Origin: Papilionanthe hookeriana x Papilionanthe teres
Lineage: Eukaryota; Streptophyta; Magnoliopsida; Asparagales; Orchidaceae
Assembly (NCBI GenBank): GCA_022702705.1
Contig: CM040434.1
Coordinates: 18,395,771-18,459,770, forward strand
Direction of reading: 5' to 3'
DNA length: 64,000 nt
Shown: positions 32,664 through 44,452 of the stretch, piece by piece
Layout: every line of letters begins with the position of its first letter
Numbering within the stretch: the stretch's first letter is position 1
Program-made: the position numbers and the translations under genes
Notes under the pieces: generated by a model
What the model saw: the letters and a program-made list of their open reading frames with translations, nothing else
Databases searched by the model: none
Told to the model about the DNA's origin: nothing

Positions 32664-33818
32664 TCATAGCTCGAGAGGTCGCAGGATCTCTAGTTCAGGA
32701 TCTGGCTAGAACCGGAATGGCATGTTGTTGTCGCTCATCCTTCTAAAAGTGATAGAGACTCGCTGGTAAGGAACTGCTGGTATGCAATACTTTGTTATAT
32801 CTGCATCGTTTCCCTTCAGTACCAGAACTGAACCTACCGGTAGAGGTATTTCTACTAGCCCTCAAAATTCTCTGGGGCCAACGATCCGGAGGTCTGTTCC
32901 AAACATTATGTTGCATTAATTAATGAATGACACTGTGCAGAAGGGCCTCACGAAGTTGTGATGGTCTATATGAGGCGGGATTCAGTCGCCTTCTTCGTAA
33001 ATGTTGATGATACAACTATTTGGTATACAATCATTAGGTAACACTCGCCGGGACACCATCTACTCGATCATTCTCTTGATCAGCGTTGGCTTATGGTCTA
33101 CTTCATCGTAGTGGATTATTCTTGGCGAGTTTCCCTCGCGGTCCTTGGAGAAGTTGTAGCAACACCTGCACTGAATTGTAATTCTTCCTTTGCCTTGCTT
33201 CCACTTACGCGGCTCGGAGTAGGTCCTCTTCCTTAATAGCCCAGCGCGGCCTTTATCCCTCAAATCAAAGACACATTTCACAATTTTAATTTGCTTGTAG
33301 TGGGAGAACACATCCGTGTGCAACTCCAAGCTTTTTAGGATGTTGACATATTTGCCCCGTATCTTCTGAAAATACTCAAAATCATGCTTGTAGACCCTCT
33401 GGATTCTTCCTAATTCATGTTCTGGGATAATTTGGAGCCGTCGAGGTTTAGTAACGTACTGCGGAATGTATGGCTCAACATCGGCATGCTCCCCCACCTT
33501 CCTCATCACCTCGGGGATAGTATCCATCACAACATCCTTCGGAACTGTTTCTGTTACTACGTTCTTCAAAAATATTTTTGCTTCAAAGTGCTCTGGAACA
33601 GTCGTTGCTTCAACATGTTCTGGAACTGTCCTTCTTAGAGCTATTGTATCAATTGTAGAAGTCACTTCATCGTTCTGATCCTTTGCCATTTTACTTAGCA
33701 TCCTGTGAATCCGGCGGTCTCTATTTCTTCTCTGTGTCGGAGTATGAGTGTCCCTTCTCTCACCTGGAACCTCTGTAGGAACCGCGCTGATGAGCCTTCC
33801 ACTTATTGCTGTTATCAT
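32664..33818 (-). pseudogene. AlkB-like 2OG/Fe(II) dioxygenase (ALKBH9/10 type) carried by G
   Basis: ALKBH9/10 enzymes remove N6-methyl groups from adenine in RNA. From ATG 33818 one continuous frame of 385 codons, without introns, runs to TGA at 32666-32664. Residues about 40-110 form a low-complexity region with degenerate TVPEHVEA-like repeats. From about residue 150 the frame follows the plant ALKBH9/10 domain: LELHTDVF, RTYSEPRKWKQGKGRITIQ, NSCIINIYEEGD, IPPHIDHHNFVRPFCTVSF, IPLPVGSVLVLKGND and RVSITFRRM, then a family-like tail. The iron ligands H and D (HID, near 32970) and the 2OG-binding Arg are present. The distal iron ligand His is Tyr (TKYCIPAV, near 32785). Five premature stops start at 33062, 32984, 32918, 32864 and 32708, so it is dead. 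It lies 0.7 kb downstream of integrase on the same strand, the usual place for additional ORFs. An unrelated retrocopy is the alternative. Confidence 0.85.
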
Positions 33819-34550
33819 TGATTCACCCTTTTACCTTCATTTCTTGCTTCAGTTGAATTAATTTTTTTCATTTTCCTTTTCTTCGTTGCAATATGTTGGC
33901 CTTTATCACTGAACTTCACTATTGTCATGGAACTCCTGTCGGTCCACGGCAGTCCAGGCAGTCTCTTCATATTCTAGCCTCGCTTATGTAAAGTTCATAT
34001 AGAACTCGATCACAGCGCCGCCTTCATTTTCTCTTCATTCAGTGCTAGACTCACGCATCTTTGAAATTAAGGATCAGCCTCCCGTTCGACATCTTCCTGC
34101 GAGAACAAGGAAGAAATTAAGGGCCAAACCTTGGAGAACAAGAACGATAAAAGCTCAATTATTAATGCATTTTTTTTATTTACAAGCATAAAATATGTTA
34201 TTTTTATTAAGAAAGGGAAATAGATTGTTTTTTGTTTTGTGCCCGAATTTCATTATTTGAAAGTTATTATTATTATTATTTTTATTTATTTAGAAAATAT
34301 TTCTTCTGCCTTTTTTTTTCTTTGGGTTCGGACCCAGTTGGATAAAATTATTACGCCAGTGCTTCTAGGAATGAAACTTTATTTATAAAGTTCGTCCTTC
34401 AAAACATCACGTCACATAATACTTCTTTAAATGTCGTCTATTAATAGGAAGCATATGTCACTCTCAATGGCTATCCACGAGTTGGTAAGAGCCTCCAGAA
34501 TAGACTTTCTCAACGACAAACGGTCCTTCCCAAGTTGGCTCAAATTTACC
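33819..34550 (-). other. Spacer between integrase and AlkB-like ORF in G
   Basis: AT-rich, no recognised domain. It would hold any promoter or splice acceptor used to express the extra ORF. Confidence 0.4.
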
Positions 34551-35490
34551 TCATATCTTCCGGTGTGCAAGTATAGGTCTTCTAAGAACAAGCACTGAAT
34601 CACCAACTTTGAAAGTCCTCATGTGGACCAGTTTATCGTGGGCTTGAATCATTCTAACCTGATACAATTCCAAGTTCTGTTGTGGTGAAAGATGTTTTCC
34701 TTCCAAAGTTTCTAGCTCCTCTATTCGTAATTTTGCATTCTCTTCAGTAGTGATCTTATTGGCAACTGCAATTCTGAGTGACGGAAGTTGAACCTCTAAC
34801 GGGAGCACTACTTCGAACCCACACACAAGAGTGTAAGATGTTGACTGTGTAGCAGTTATGAACGTCGTTCTGTAGGCCCATAAGGCTTCTAATAACTGCT
34901 CATGCCAATTCCTTTTATTTTCATCCAAGGTTTTCTTTAGATTTTGGAAGAGAGTTTTATTAAAAGCCTCGGCCAAGCCATTCGCTCTAGGGTAGTAAAT
35001 TGTTGAGTAGTGTCAGTCTATCCAATGTCTTCTGACAAAAATGTTGATTTTCGTACTCTTGAATGCTAACCCATTGTCCAAAATAATTATGCGCGTTACC
35101 CCAAAACGGTAGACAACTTGATTTTTGAAAAACTGTAGCATGTGGTGCGCCTTCACTTCCCTGAGCGGTACTGCTTCTGCCCACTTTGAGAAGTAATTTG
35201 TAGTTGCAAGGATGAAGTGATGTCCTTTGTAAGTGGGGGATCTATCGGGCCCCAAATATCTGTGTCCCAACACTCAAACGACAACGATGCGACGGTCGGA
35301 TGTAGGACATTCGAGGGTTGGTGTAGAATCACTCCGTGCACCTGACACTAGTGACAGCTCTTGGCGACGTTCATACAGTTGGTCATCAATGTGGGCCAAT
35401 AGTACCCTAGCCTTTTGATCTTCATCTTCATCTTCGGACCCGACTGATGAGCGCCACAAAGTCCTGCGTGCACCTCTTTAACAATTTATT
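34551..35490 (-). pseudogene. Tat-type integrase of G
   Basis: Integrase inserts the DNA copy into the genome. In several frames the minus strand shows the zinc-binding part (GLCGAHQSGPKM and GYYWPTLM, 35370-35480), the catalytic core with DTDIWGPI (D1, near 35265), ILDNGLAF (D2, near 35070) and AEAFNKTLFQNLKK (E, near 34960), then the C-terminal region ending RTFKVGDSVLVLRRPI (34560-34610). Frameshifts near 35010 and 35270-35340 and stops before 35460 break it. Each of the three acidic residues is still encoded. Confidence 0.85.
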
Positions 35491-35559
35491 GAGCCCCAGA
35501 CCCACTTAAGCACCTAGCCACATCTAATCGAAAGACCTAATGTATAAGACATTATCTAT

Positions 35560-36006
35560 TAGGGCGTATGAGAGAGTTCTTTTCTTGATCTGATGAGCTA
35601 GTGACTAGTTATCCGGTAGCTTTCCAGTTTGCAAATATTCAATTAAGGGCTGCCACCAATCTTCTATAGTTTCTGCTACTGCTATAATTGTTTCTTCGTT
35701 TCCCAGTTTGTGCAACGTATCTATGTCAATTCATGACAGAACCTGACATCCCTGAACTGTTACTTCAATAGAATTTTCCTGTGAACATGCAAATACTTTT
35801 GCAAGTCTGACCAAGCATTTGCAAGAGCATTCTCTCCTATGGGAATCTTGTATATTGTCACGGTAGGAATTTGCTCTAGGAACTTCACCGTATACTAAAA
35901 ATACTGCTTGAGTTTAGGTTTGAGAATTTATACTGTCCGTCGACCTGTTGTATGATCACTGCGAATCACCGTAGATATTGATGTCAGTTATACCCATCTA
36001 AATAGT
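35560..36006 (-). pseudogene. Second (archaeal-type) RNase H of G, 3' part and connector
   Basis: Directly after the J insertion the frame resumes with MGITDINIYGDS, the catalytic GDS strand of the archaeal-type RNase H. A degraded tail and a connector with IEDWWQPLIEYL (near 35640) follow, as in Tat elements before integrase. The 5' part of the domain is at 59874-60080. Confidence 0.75.
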
Positions 36007-37717
36007 TGAACCACTCCGCACACTTAGCGTAATTTTAATTTTTGTAACAAGTATATAATATATTCTATAATCGCAGAGTTACTATTCAACGCAAGTATAC
36101 GTATCGCTCAAGTAATACAGGGTTCTAGTGGAGTCCTGGATATCGATCCCACAGGGAATATTTTAGAGGCTACGGACAAGGATTATAGAAATCAATTAAG
36201 AATCACAACTTGTAGTTCGAATTGTCTATTTGTCACTAATATGAAATCGCAAATAAGATGGAATTTTTAAAATAAACTAATTCTACTAACAATTAACTAA
36301 TTCTACTAATAAAGTGAAGTTCAAATATATAAGCACAAATCCTTCTCCTTGTTAAGAAATCTAAGTGAATGGATAATTAAAATTAGTTTAAAAATGGTGT
36401 TGTGCCAAATAGAAACATACATATTCTTTACCCTTTGGTCCAGGAATAAAAAACATTGACTAATCCTATGCTTGGTTACTGAATCTGCGGCTAGGCTGGG
36501 AGAATACCGGCTCTCACTTCGGAGCTCCCGCGTTCCCCTCGCTTGAGGGCTAGCATCTACACTTCAACACCAAAATGATAGGAACGAATTGAGGATTTTA
36601 GTTTATCACTATAAAACCTCCAATTCTACGCCTGATAAATATTATTTCCCTATTTATTTGCACCATATTTTCAATGACTTTGACCTCCCTGAATCTCGGA
36701 TGTAATCTTCACTATAGTTGTTAAACTAAACATATTTTAACTAATCAATTGGCCAAAATTGAAAGTAAATTAAGATTTAAGTGAAAATATTATCACAACT
36801 TCTTTTAAAATTCTCTTAGCACAGTAATTTTAAATAATCATTTCACAAAAATATCAAAACAAGAAGAAAGATAGAAAAACTACTCAGATTTCATGGAGAA
36901 GATACTACAAAACTTGAATTTCATATATAAAAACAAAGTTTAACAAACTAAAATAAGTAAATACAACTTATCTTAAATTCCTCCCCAAGCAAACTCCGTG
37001 AAGTTCTTCCTAATCTCTTCCTTTCTTTACAGTACACATAATTCTCCTTTGAAACGGCAAGGAGGAAGGAATCTCTCACTTCCCTTCCACTCTTTCAATC
37101 TCTCGAAGAATTCCTCACTAAATATCACTAATTGAACTCACTATATAACACTCTAATGGAAACAAAACACTAACCAACACTCACTAAAAATAACAGATAA
37201 CAACAATGGACACTAGTGGACTCCCTTTTTGACACTATTTGACACTATTTTCGGCCCTAAATTGTTTCTTTTAAAGTGTTTGAAGAGTTTCCTGGAGTTT
37301 TCCAAGCATCCCTTCAAAAATCATCCACATTCGATGTACCTCGTGAGAGAACCATCGATCTCGCCGTCGGTGGCCTCGAGCTCGCCTTCGGCGGCCTTCT
37401 AGAATACTTAGCCTTGAACCCTCTTTCATAAGACTATGTTGTCGGTGGCCTCGATCTTGCCGTCGGCGGGCTCCCTTGTAATATTTTCTGAACTCTTGGG
37501 AAAAAAACGCTGTCGGCGCCGTTGAGCTCGTCTTCGGTGCCTTAGATCAAATTTCCTTCTTTTTCGTCCTTTTTGCTCCAAATTTGCTCCTTTTTGCATT
37601 TTTTCGCTCCCTTGTCCATAAATCAACATACCTGCAGAAAAACATCAAAAATACCCTTATTTAAAGTGCAATATCATCAAAATAGGCATGAAAATCTTAA
37701 AATTTTTCATTGGGTCA
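36007..37717 (-). repeat. 3' LTR of J
   Basis: 1,711 bp, TGAACCACTC to CATTGGGTCA, pairing with 58139-59873. Both carry a cluster of gccgtcggcgg-like GC-rich motifs (37350-37540; 59490-59670). Confidence 0.87.
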
Positions 37718-37730
37718 AAATCCCCCAAGC
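37718..37730 (-). promoter_or_regulatory. Polypurine tract of J
   Basis: GCTTGGGGGATTT on the minus strand directly precedes TGACCC of the 3' LTR. An ACTTG-AGGA-CAAGT hairpin lies just upstream at 37740-37753 and is also found in element I. Confidence 0.7.
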
Positions 37731-39306
37731 TTAACTATTACTTGTCCTCAAGTAATTTTTAGTACTACATAAAAGTTATGATTCATTGTGGTAAAGTTTT
37801 AATTTAGAAACACTATAATTTCGATTTAAATAAATATCATAGTAAGACTTCTTAGAAAAATTTTCAAGTAATTAGATTAATTCTGCAGATATAACGCTAT
37901 CTAGTCATCAAGTCTAAGAGTTCTGGTCTTATATTCATTTCAAGAATAACTATATGTTGCAATATTAATTCACTTAAAATATTCAGATGATAGGAAATTT
38001 ATGAGAACACTACTAGTAAAGAAACTAGTTCATAAATATAAGTTCAGAAATGTACTTAGTTTCCCCTTTAGGTTAATCTAAGTAAAGCCAATTTTTGATA
38101 AGACATCTATCTCCTCAAGCTTCTCCTCACTTATTTTTTCTTTTCATTTGGATTCTTTTCAATCCTTTATTTTTTTTTTCTTTTCAGAGATAGTTTTTCA
38201 ATCCTTTCATTTTCTTTTTCAAGTGAGGATTACTATATCTGGATAACACGTTAATGATTTTGAACTTCACTCTTCTTTTCCTAAATTTGAAACTTAAAGC
38301 ATTCCTTTAACTTATATGTAATTCTTAGTGTTTACATCATTGAGTCCCATCTTTTCTTTCTCAACAAAATTCCTAAGATTCTTAATATTTCAAAACATAG
38401 TTTTCTTTACTTTAAATAGTTAACTATAGTCTTATCCTCTTATACCAAATATCTTATTCTACAAAATTAATTTTCATTACTAAAAATATTTCTTTGAATA
38501 TTCTACAATATTTAAATAGCATCTAAATATAGTTAACTGAATTAAATTTTATCATAAAATCATGTTATAAATTTTGAAAATATTTTAATTTGAGAACACA
38601 TAATAGTTAATATTTTTCTCTCCCCCAAACTTAAAGTTTTCAATAATAGAAATAATAAGGGTGGAAAGATAAATTCTAAATATAAAAATCATACCGTTGC
38701 ACTTTAGGCATTTTCATTTCTCTGAATTTTTTGCAGGTTCTAAAAAATTTTACTTCAACTGACCTGTAATATTAGGGACTTTTCTACGTATATAACAGAT
38801 TAGAGAATTTGCTGGGGTTATGAAATTTTGAAATAAGTATATAAAACAAAACATTTAACAACAACAATTAACTGCACTACACAGGATATTACGACATAAC
38901 GTTTGCATTTCACAACACAGTAACACACAATCTACTAATTAAAACTAAGAGTTCACAATTACAACTACAATTATGCATCACAATCCAAAAATGAAATATA
39001 AACTACAAACACAATACATATCTCAAAAAATAAAACAGTTCACAAATTACAAATAACAAGATGAAAGTACTACAATAAAACACAATCATGTTACATCACA
39101 ATCACAGATCAAAATCAAACATCAAAATCCCATACTATGTCTACATCTCCTTGTCCAGCAGGTGGACTGGGCTGATAGTGAGTATATCGGGGGCATTCTG
39201 GAAAAGTAACATCAGGCTCACCTCTGTAGTATCTAGCCTGAGCATCATAATAAGCAATCTCAAAATCTGAATGCCGCTGAAGATATTCACTACCATGATC
39301 GTGTCT
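37731..39306 (-). other. 3' UTR of J
   Basis: AT-rich and non-coding. A 23-bp block at 38223-38245 is identical (inverted in the window) to 53767-53789 in element I, at a similar distance from the 3' LTR. Confidence 0.6.
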
Positions 39307-40273
39307 TCACTCTAATCCTTCAATCATTTGATCAATTCTCCCAAGTCTTTCATCAAATTTCTCAAAACTTTTCCACTGCAGGGTCATTTCATTCAAATCA
39401 TAAAGAGTATGAGAGCTAGAGGCAGGAGGGTCATAACTAGTAGAGGGGATATCTCTACTAGTAGAAGGTGCTTTACTTCTACTCCCATATCTCCATTCTT
39501 CATGGGATTTGTAAGTCTTCAAGTTGGCTTTACTAATGGGTTTCATAGGATATACCCATTCTTCATCGTCGTTAGCTTCTACTCCAGATAATTGGCAAAG
39601 TGCATAAATTAGGCCAGGATGTTCTAAATATCCACTTGATTCACTTTTTGTCGTGGTCATAATATTCTTGTAAATTCTCCCCACATTTATACTTCTATTA
39701 TTCTGAATACAGAAATTCAGAATAACTCTCTCTCTCTCTCGATACTTCACTATGGTGATAGGTAGGTAGCAAAGTAGAACAAATGAAATAATGTCATGCC
39801 TTAGCTGTGGCATTCATCATGGATAGAGAAAAGTTAATCCATTCACGATTCTTAATTTTCCAAATCCCTTTCCCATCTGTGAGAAATCCAATAACATCTT
39901 CTAACGGACCTTCCATAGTTCTAAATGTTTCATACTCGCTAGAATAAAAATCGTGAAGTTCGTAAAAAGAATTAATGCAGGTAGCATTAAAATTAACAGA
40001 AAAACCTCTTACTTTGATAGGCTCGTCCTCAAGTTGGGTCAGATTGGTATAAAACTCTTTCACAACTTTGATAGCAGCCTTATTTGTAGAGTAACAGAAG
40101 TTCTCCCATTTCCTTTCTCTGATAACACTTTCCACTTCTCCTCCAGGATTATCGAAAACTCGATCTTGAATTCATTTCTTTCCTTGAAAGATTGAAATGT
40201 ATCTAGACTGTGCTTTAGCATTTATAAACCGAGTTTCGTCAAATTCAAGTCACCTCTTTTGACGTGGAGCCAT
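39307..40273 (-). pseudogene. Extra ORF copy b of J (putative plant transposon protein domain)
   Basis: The start chosen is ATG 40273 (MAPRQKR, a common opening of this ORF family). Two stops precede the main block. KFYTNL-like VVKEFYTNL and IKVRGFSVNFN (39970-40100), then WINFSLSMMNATAKA near 39800, are followed by a frameshift, the segment around LNFCIQNNRSINVG, and a C-terminal helix region with KSFEKFDERLGRIDQMIEGLE. It matches copy a in order, so it is a decayed tandem duplicate. Function is unknown; the domain occurs after integrase in Athila elements. Confidence 0.72.
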
Positions 40274-41091
40274 TTTTCGATCTATCAAAATTAAAAAAAT
40301 CCAAACTAAATTCCAAAACAATAATACAATGGCTTCCAAAGGTGACTTAAAGCAATCTAAATCAAGTTCCATGAATTTCTTCCAAGTCTTTTCTCCACAA
40401 TTTCAAGTTTTCCAAAATTTCTCAATGTGGAAGAAATTCATGGTGAAAATAAAAAATTTTTACATAGGAGGGAAGCTCTTACCGAGGGAAGATTAAATTC
40501 GATGTTAAAATGGGTTGAAATCGCTCCAAATCGAAGATCTCTTAAGCCCTAGGTTGAATTTTTTTGTGAATAAAGGAAGAAGATGATGAATAGTGGCGGT
40601 TGACTGGTTAAAAATGTGGTTAAAAGGTAATTTTTGGGATCTCGCCGTCGGCAGGGTCCTTCGCGTCGTTGGCGGGCTCAATTGAATTTAATTTCAATAG
40701 TCTCAGGAAAAACGCGCCATCAGCGGCCACGAGCGCGCAGTCGGCGAGTTTCTTAAATTTTGATCATTTTTCAAATTTTTGCGATTTCGATTAACTTTAA
40801 GCCTCGTCGTCATCCGTTCGATCATTTTAAACCTACACACAACAAAACTTCACAATTAAATCCAAGTGTTACATTACACATTACGTAACAAACAATGCAG
40901 GTATTTTCTCAACCTAAATTCCTCAATTCAGCGTCGCAATCCAAGCCACAATACTCAAAACACTGAAAACAAAACATTCCAAATATAATCTCAACTATAC
41001 AGAGATCACAAAGTAAACAATTGAAAGCAAACAAGCAAACATAGTTCAAATCAAGTTCAACATAAAGAAACATATAAATAAAGCAATTCTA
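40274..41091 (-). other. Leader between the two extra ORFs of J
   Basis: Non-coding. Contains GC-rich motifs (ctcgccgtcggcagg near 40640; cgcagtcggcgag near 40740) like those in the LTR and in the leader of copy a (42390-42500). Confidence 0.5.
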
Positions 41092-42240
41092 CTACTCTTC
41101 TGAATCAGTGCTGGTTTCTCCTGTGATATCACCCATTACTTGAATATGGATGAAAAGGTTATAGAAAGGTCGGAATAGGAATTCTTCAGTTAAATCTTCT
41201 TCAATCCACCCCATTCTTCTCATTAAGTGTATCAAACTTGCTTCAAAACGTCCAGTATGATCAAAATGCTCTTTCATTCTCCAATCAAGGTGATTAAAGA
41301 AATCAAAGATATTTTTAACTGAATTCATTAAATTTTGTCCCTGGTTCTCCAAATTCTTTATTTTGTGTAAGATCATCGGTGTCTTGTCCACTACAAGAGG
41401 TTGAATTGGAACAGAGTTTTGCGATGCTTGATCCATAATCACACCCATATCAGTCTTTTCATCATTGGTTGGGAACATTCTGGTTGGGTCTAAAGGTTTC
41501 AAAGGTAGTAATAAATTTTCCCAAATCTCATATGATACTTGAAACATACTGCATATTGAGATAATTGTTGAAGGATGTCCAAGCCCTTGAGATGATCCTT
41601 GAATGATCAGGTCAAAAATAGACTTCACAATAATTGATCCAATATCAATTGGCCATCCCATTTGAATGCAGTAGTTCAATATAACAATCTCTTTAGGGAC
41701 TTTACCGATCTTCATTGTCAGTAATAATTTTGTAGATATGAAAAAGTGCCATTGTCTCGAAACGGGGTTTAAAAGTGTAGCAGAAAAACTGACATACCCG
41801 TTTTCTCTAACTTCCCAGTCTTCAGTTTTGTCCGTCAAATATTGGAATATTTCATTCATCTTATCTCTTGTCGGCATGAAATTAAAATAATGGAAGACAG
41901 AAACATTCTCAAGCATGTATAATTCATTAATTCTTCCAGAATTTAAAGTCATCCACCTACCTCGCACATAGACGCTTCCTTGGTTGATTCCATGCAAATT
42001 AGCATAAAACTCCTTCACCACAGGAACAACTACCGCGGCAATAGTGTAGCAAAATACTTCCCATCTTCGCCGCACGATCATTTCTTTAATTGCTGTCGAA
42101 GGATTGTTTAATCCTGATTCACAAAACCTCTTTCTTTAATTAATCTCCTCTTTGACATCTCTTTGTTGAAAAGTCGTTGTGCCTCCGCACTGACGAACGT
42201 TCGCCGGTTGAACACTCAAAATCTAGGGTGATCTATTGAA
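41092..42240 (-). pseudogene. Extra ORF copy a of J (putative plant transposon protein domain)
   Basis: An open frame of 329 codons runs from 42081 to 41092. A frameshifted N-terminal part (RRTFVSAEAQRLF, near 42190) lies upstream. VVKEFYANL, VYVRGRWMTLN and INELYML form the conserved N-terminal block of the plant transposon protein family found next to Athila integrase genes. The middle has NYCIQMGWPIDIGSII, and the C-terminus is a helical segment with QGQNLMNSVKNI. No membrane segment argues for an envelope protein. It is the longest uninterrupted frame of J, hence perhaps under recent constraint. Function unknown. Confidence 0.75.
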
Positions 42241-42389
42241 ATGGAAGCCATTATAGAAAAATTCAAGGAAGTTTCCATTACTTTTTGAGAACTATAGAGT
42301 TTTTGAACCTTCCATGGAAGTTTATAGGGGATAAATTCACTAAAAACTGCCAAAAACCATCATTTCAAACTCGAAAAACTGTTACTCAC

Positions 42390-42700
42390 CGATCTCGCTG
42401 TCGGCGGCCTCGATGGTGCCGTCAGCGAACTCTATGCAATTAATTATAGGGCCCTCAGATAAAACCTGCCGTCAGTGGCGTCGAGCGCGTCGTCGACGCA
42501 CTAGGCAAAATTTTGCACATATACCTCGTGGTCAAATACGTTCTAAATTTTCTTCATGGATCCAATTTCTATGATGATCAAAGGGTAATTACAAACAGTA
42601 GAATTCAATACTACTTCAAACTAATGATAAATTCAAACAAACACACAACAAATAAAGATAACTATGGGTTGCCTCCCATAAAGCGCTTGGTTTAACGTCG
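42390..42700 (-). other. GC-rich motif cluster and end of pol in J
   Basis: Repeated gccgtc(g/a)g(c/t)gg motifs at 42390-42500. On the minus strand, 42665-42710 carries the block ccaagcgctttatggg aggcaaccc, also at the pol end of element I (52195-52222). Confidence 0.5.
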
Positions 42701-43846
42701 CCAGCCCGACCTATTCAGGTGTTATTCAGGTTGACTGAGCATTAAAACCTCTTTAAAAATTAGTCTTTTACCCTAAAAATATGGTTTAATCTATCTCCAT
42801 TTACTTTAAATCTATTCTCAGTCTTTAGATCTTCAATTTCAACAGTTCCATAAGTATAAACTTGAGTTACAGTAAAGGGTCCTAACCAACGAGACTTCAA
42901 TTTCCCAGGAAATAATTTTAACCTTATATTGTAAAGCAAAACTTCTTGTCCTGGTTCAAAGTTCTTCTGGTTAATCTTCCGATCATGTCTTTAGCTTTTT
43001 CTTATAAATTCTGTCGTTATCATAAGATTCATTTCTTAATTCTTCTAATTCATTCAATTGTAACAATCTCTTCTCACCAGCATTTTTCAAGTTATAATTG
43101 AATTCTTTAATCACCCAATATGCTTTATGCTCCAATTCTACTGGTAAGTGGCAAGTCTTTCCAAAAATTTGTCTGTAAGAAGTCATACCAATAGGAGTTT
43201 TATAAGCAGTCCTGTATGCCCATAATGCAGTATCCAGTCTTGCAGACCAATTTAATTTACTAGGATTTACAGTCTTTTCTAAAATTTGTTTAATCTCACG
43301 ATTAGAAACTTTAGCTAGACCACTGGTTTGAGGATGATAAATAGTAGAAAATCTATGAACAAAATTGAACTTTTTTGCCAATCTTTGAATGTATTTATTC
43401 CTAAAATGGGATCCTTCGTCGGTGATAATTACTCTCGGCATTTCGTATCTTGTGAAAATATTTTTCATTAAGAATCTTGAAACATTTTTAGCGTCACAAC
43501 TAGGTAAAGCTTGTGCTTCAATCCACTTTGATACATAATCAACTTCAATCAAAATATATAAGTTCCCAAATGAAGGAATAAATGGTCCCATAAAATCTAA
43601 TCCCCAAACATCAAAAATCTCAACTTCTAACATGAAATTCAGAGGCATTTCATTTCTTCTAAATATATTACCTATTCGTTGGCATCTATCACAAGTTTTG
43701 ATATATCTGTAAACATCTCTAAAAATAGTAGGCCAATAAAATCCAGCTTGTAAAATTTTATGCGCAGTTTTGTCAATCCCAAAATGTCCTCCAAATTCAG
43801 AATCATGACATTTTTGAATAATCAATTCAGTTTCTTCATAAGGCAC
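42700..43846 (-). pseudogene. Athila integrase of J
   Basis: An open frame of 287 codons (43846-42983) starts in the zinc-binding domain (CHDSEFGGHFGIDKTAHKI, then TCDRCQR). It contains the DDE core: GLDFMGPF (D1), IITDEGSHF (D2) and VSNREIKQIL (E), followed by WAYRTAYKTPIGMTSY. A frameshift near 42985 separates the C-terminal domain, visible to about 42770 (SRWLGPFTV). Catalytic residues are intact. It belongs to J by position and orientation. Confidence 0.88.
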
Positions 43847-44153
43847 ACATCTCCAAGTAATAAGATCATTACATTGCTTATATAAATATGGTTCATCTCA
43901 AAAATATGCTTTTGCATCATGAATGAATTTTTTTTGTTGCTAGGTGTTAGCATAGGTGGCAAATTATCGCTTACTATATAGTTAACTATATCAGCATACC
44001 AATGTATTTTCCACTCATTTATATGTTGTTCATCAGGGAACTGTCTGTTAGTTCATTGTCGGTGTCAGATGTTTCATGATATTCTAATCTTGACAAATGA
44101 TCAGCAATTTGATTTTCAGATCCCTTTCTATCAATTACCACAAAATCGAATTC
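43847..44153 (-). pseudogene. RNase H-integrase connector of J
   Basis: Coding remnants are broken by stops between the RNase H and integrase frames; short frames of the polyprotein can still be followed. No separate domain. Confidence 0.5.
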
Positions 44154-44435
44154 TTACATCAAAAGTATCCATCTAATTAACCTTGGTTTAGTGTCCTTCT
44201 TTTGCATCAGATATTTAATAGTAGAATGATCGGTATGCACAATACATTTAGTCCCAATTAAATATGATCTGAATTTATCAAAAGCATATACAATAACTAA
44301 TAACTCTTTTTCAGTAACCGTATAGTTAATTTGAACATCATTAAGAGTTTTACTTGCATAGTATATAACTTTAAAATTTTTATCATATCTTTGACCAAGA
44401 ACTGCTCCAACAGCACAATCATTAGCATCACACAT
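44154..44435 (-). pseudogene. RNase H of J
   Basis: CDANDCAVGAVLGQ, YASKTLNDVQINY, TEKELL and HTDHSTIKYL show the acidic catalytic positions (D, E, D) of the retroelement RNase H in order. A frameshift near 44440 separates it from the reverse transcriptase. Confidence 0.85.
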
Positions 44436-44452
44436 TAATTCAAATGGTTTCT

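Noticed and set aside
33417..33678. Plus-strand Cys/Phe-rich frames
   Set aside because: Shadows of the AlkB-like ORF on the other strand.
41092..42081. Extra ORF of J as a retroviral envelope gene
   Set aside because: No signal peptide or membrane segment; its blocks match the putative plant transposon protein family instead.
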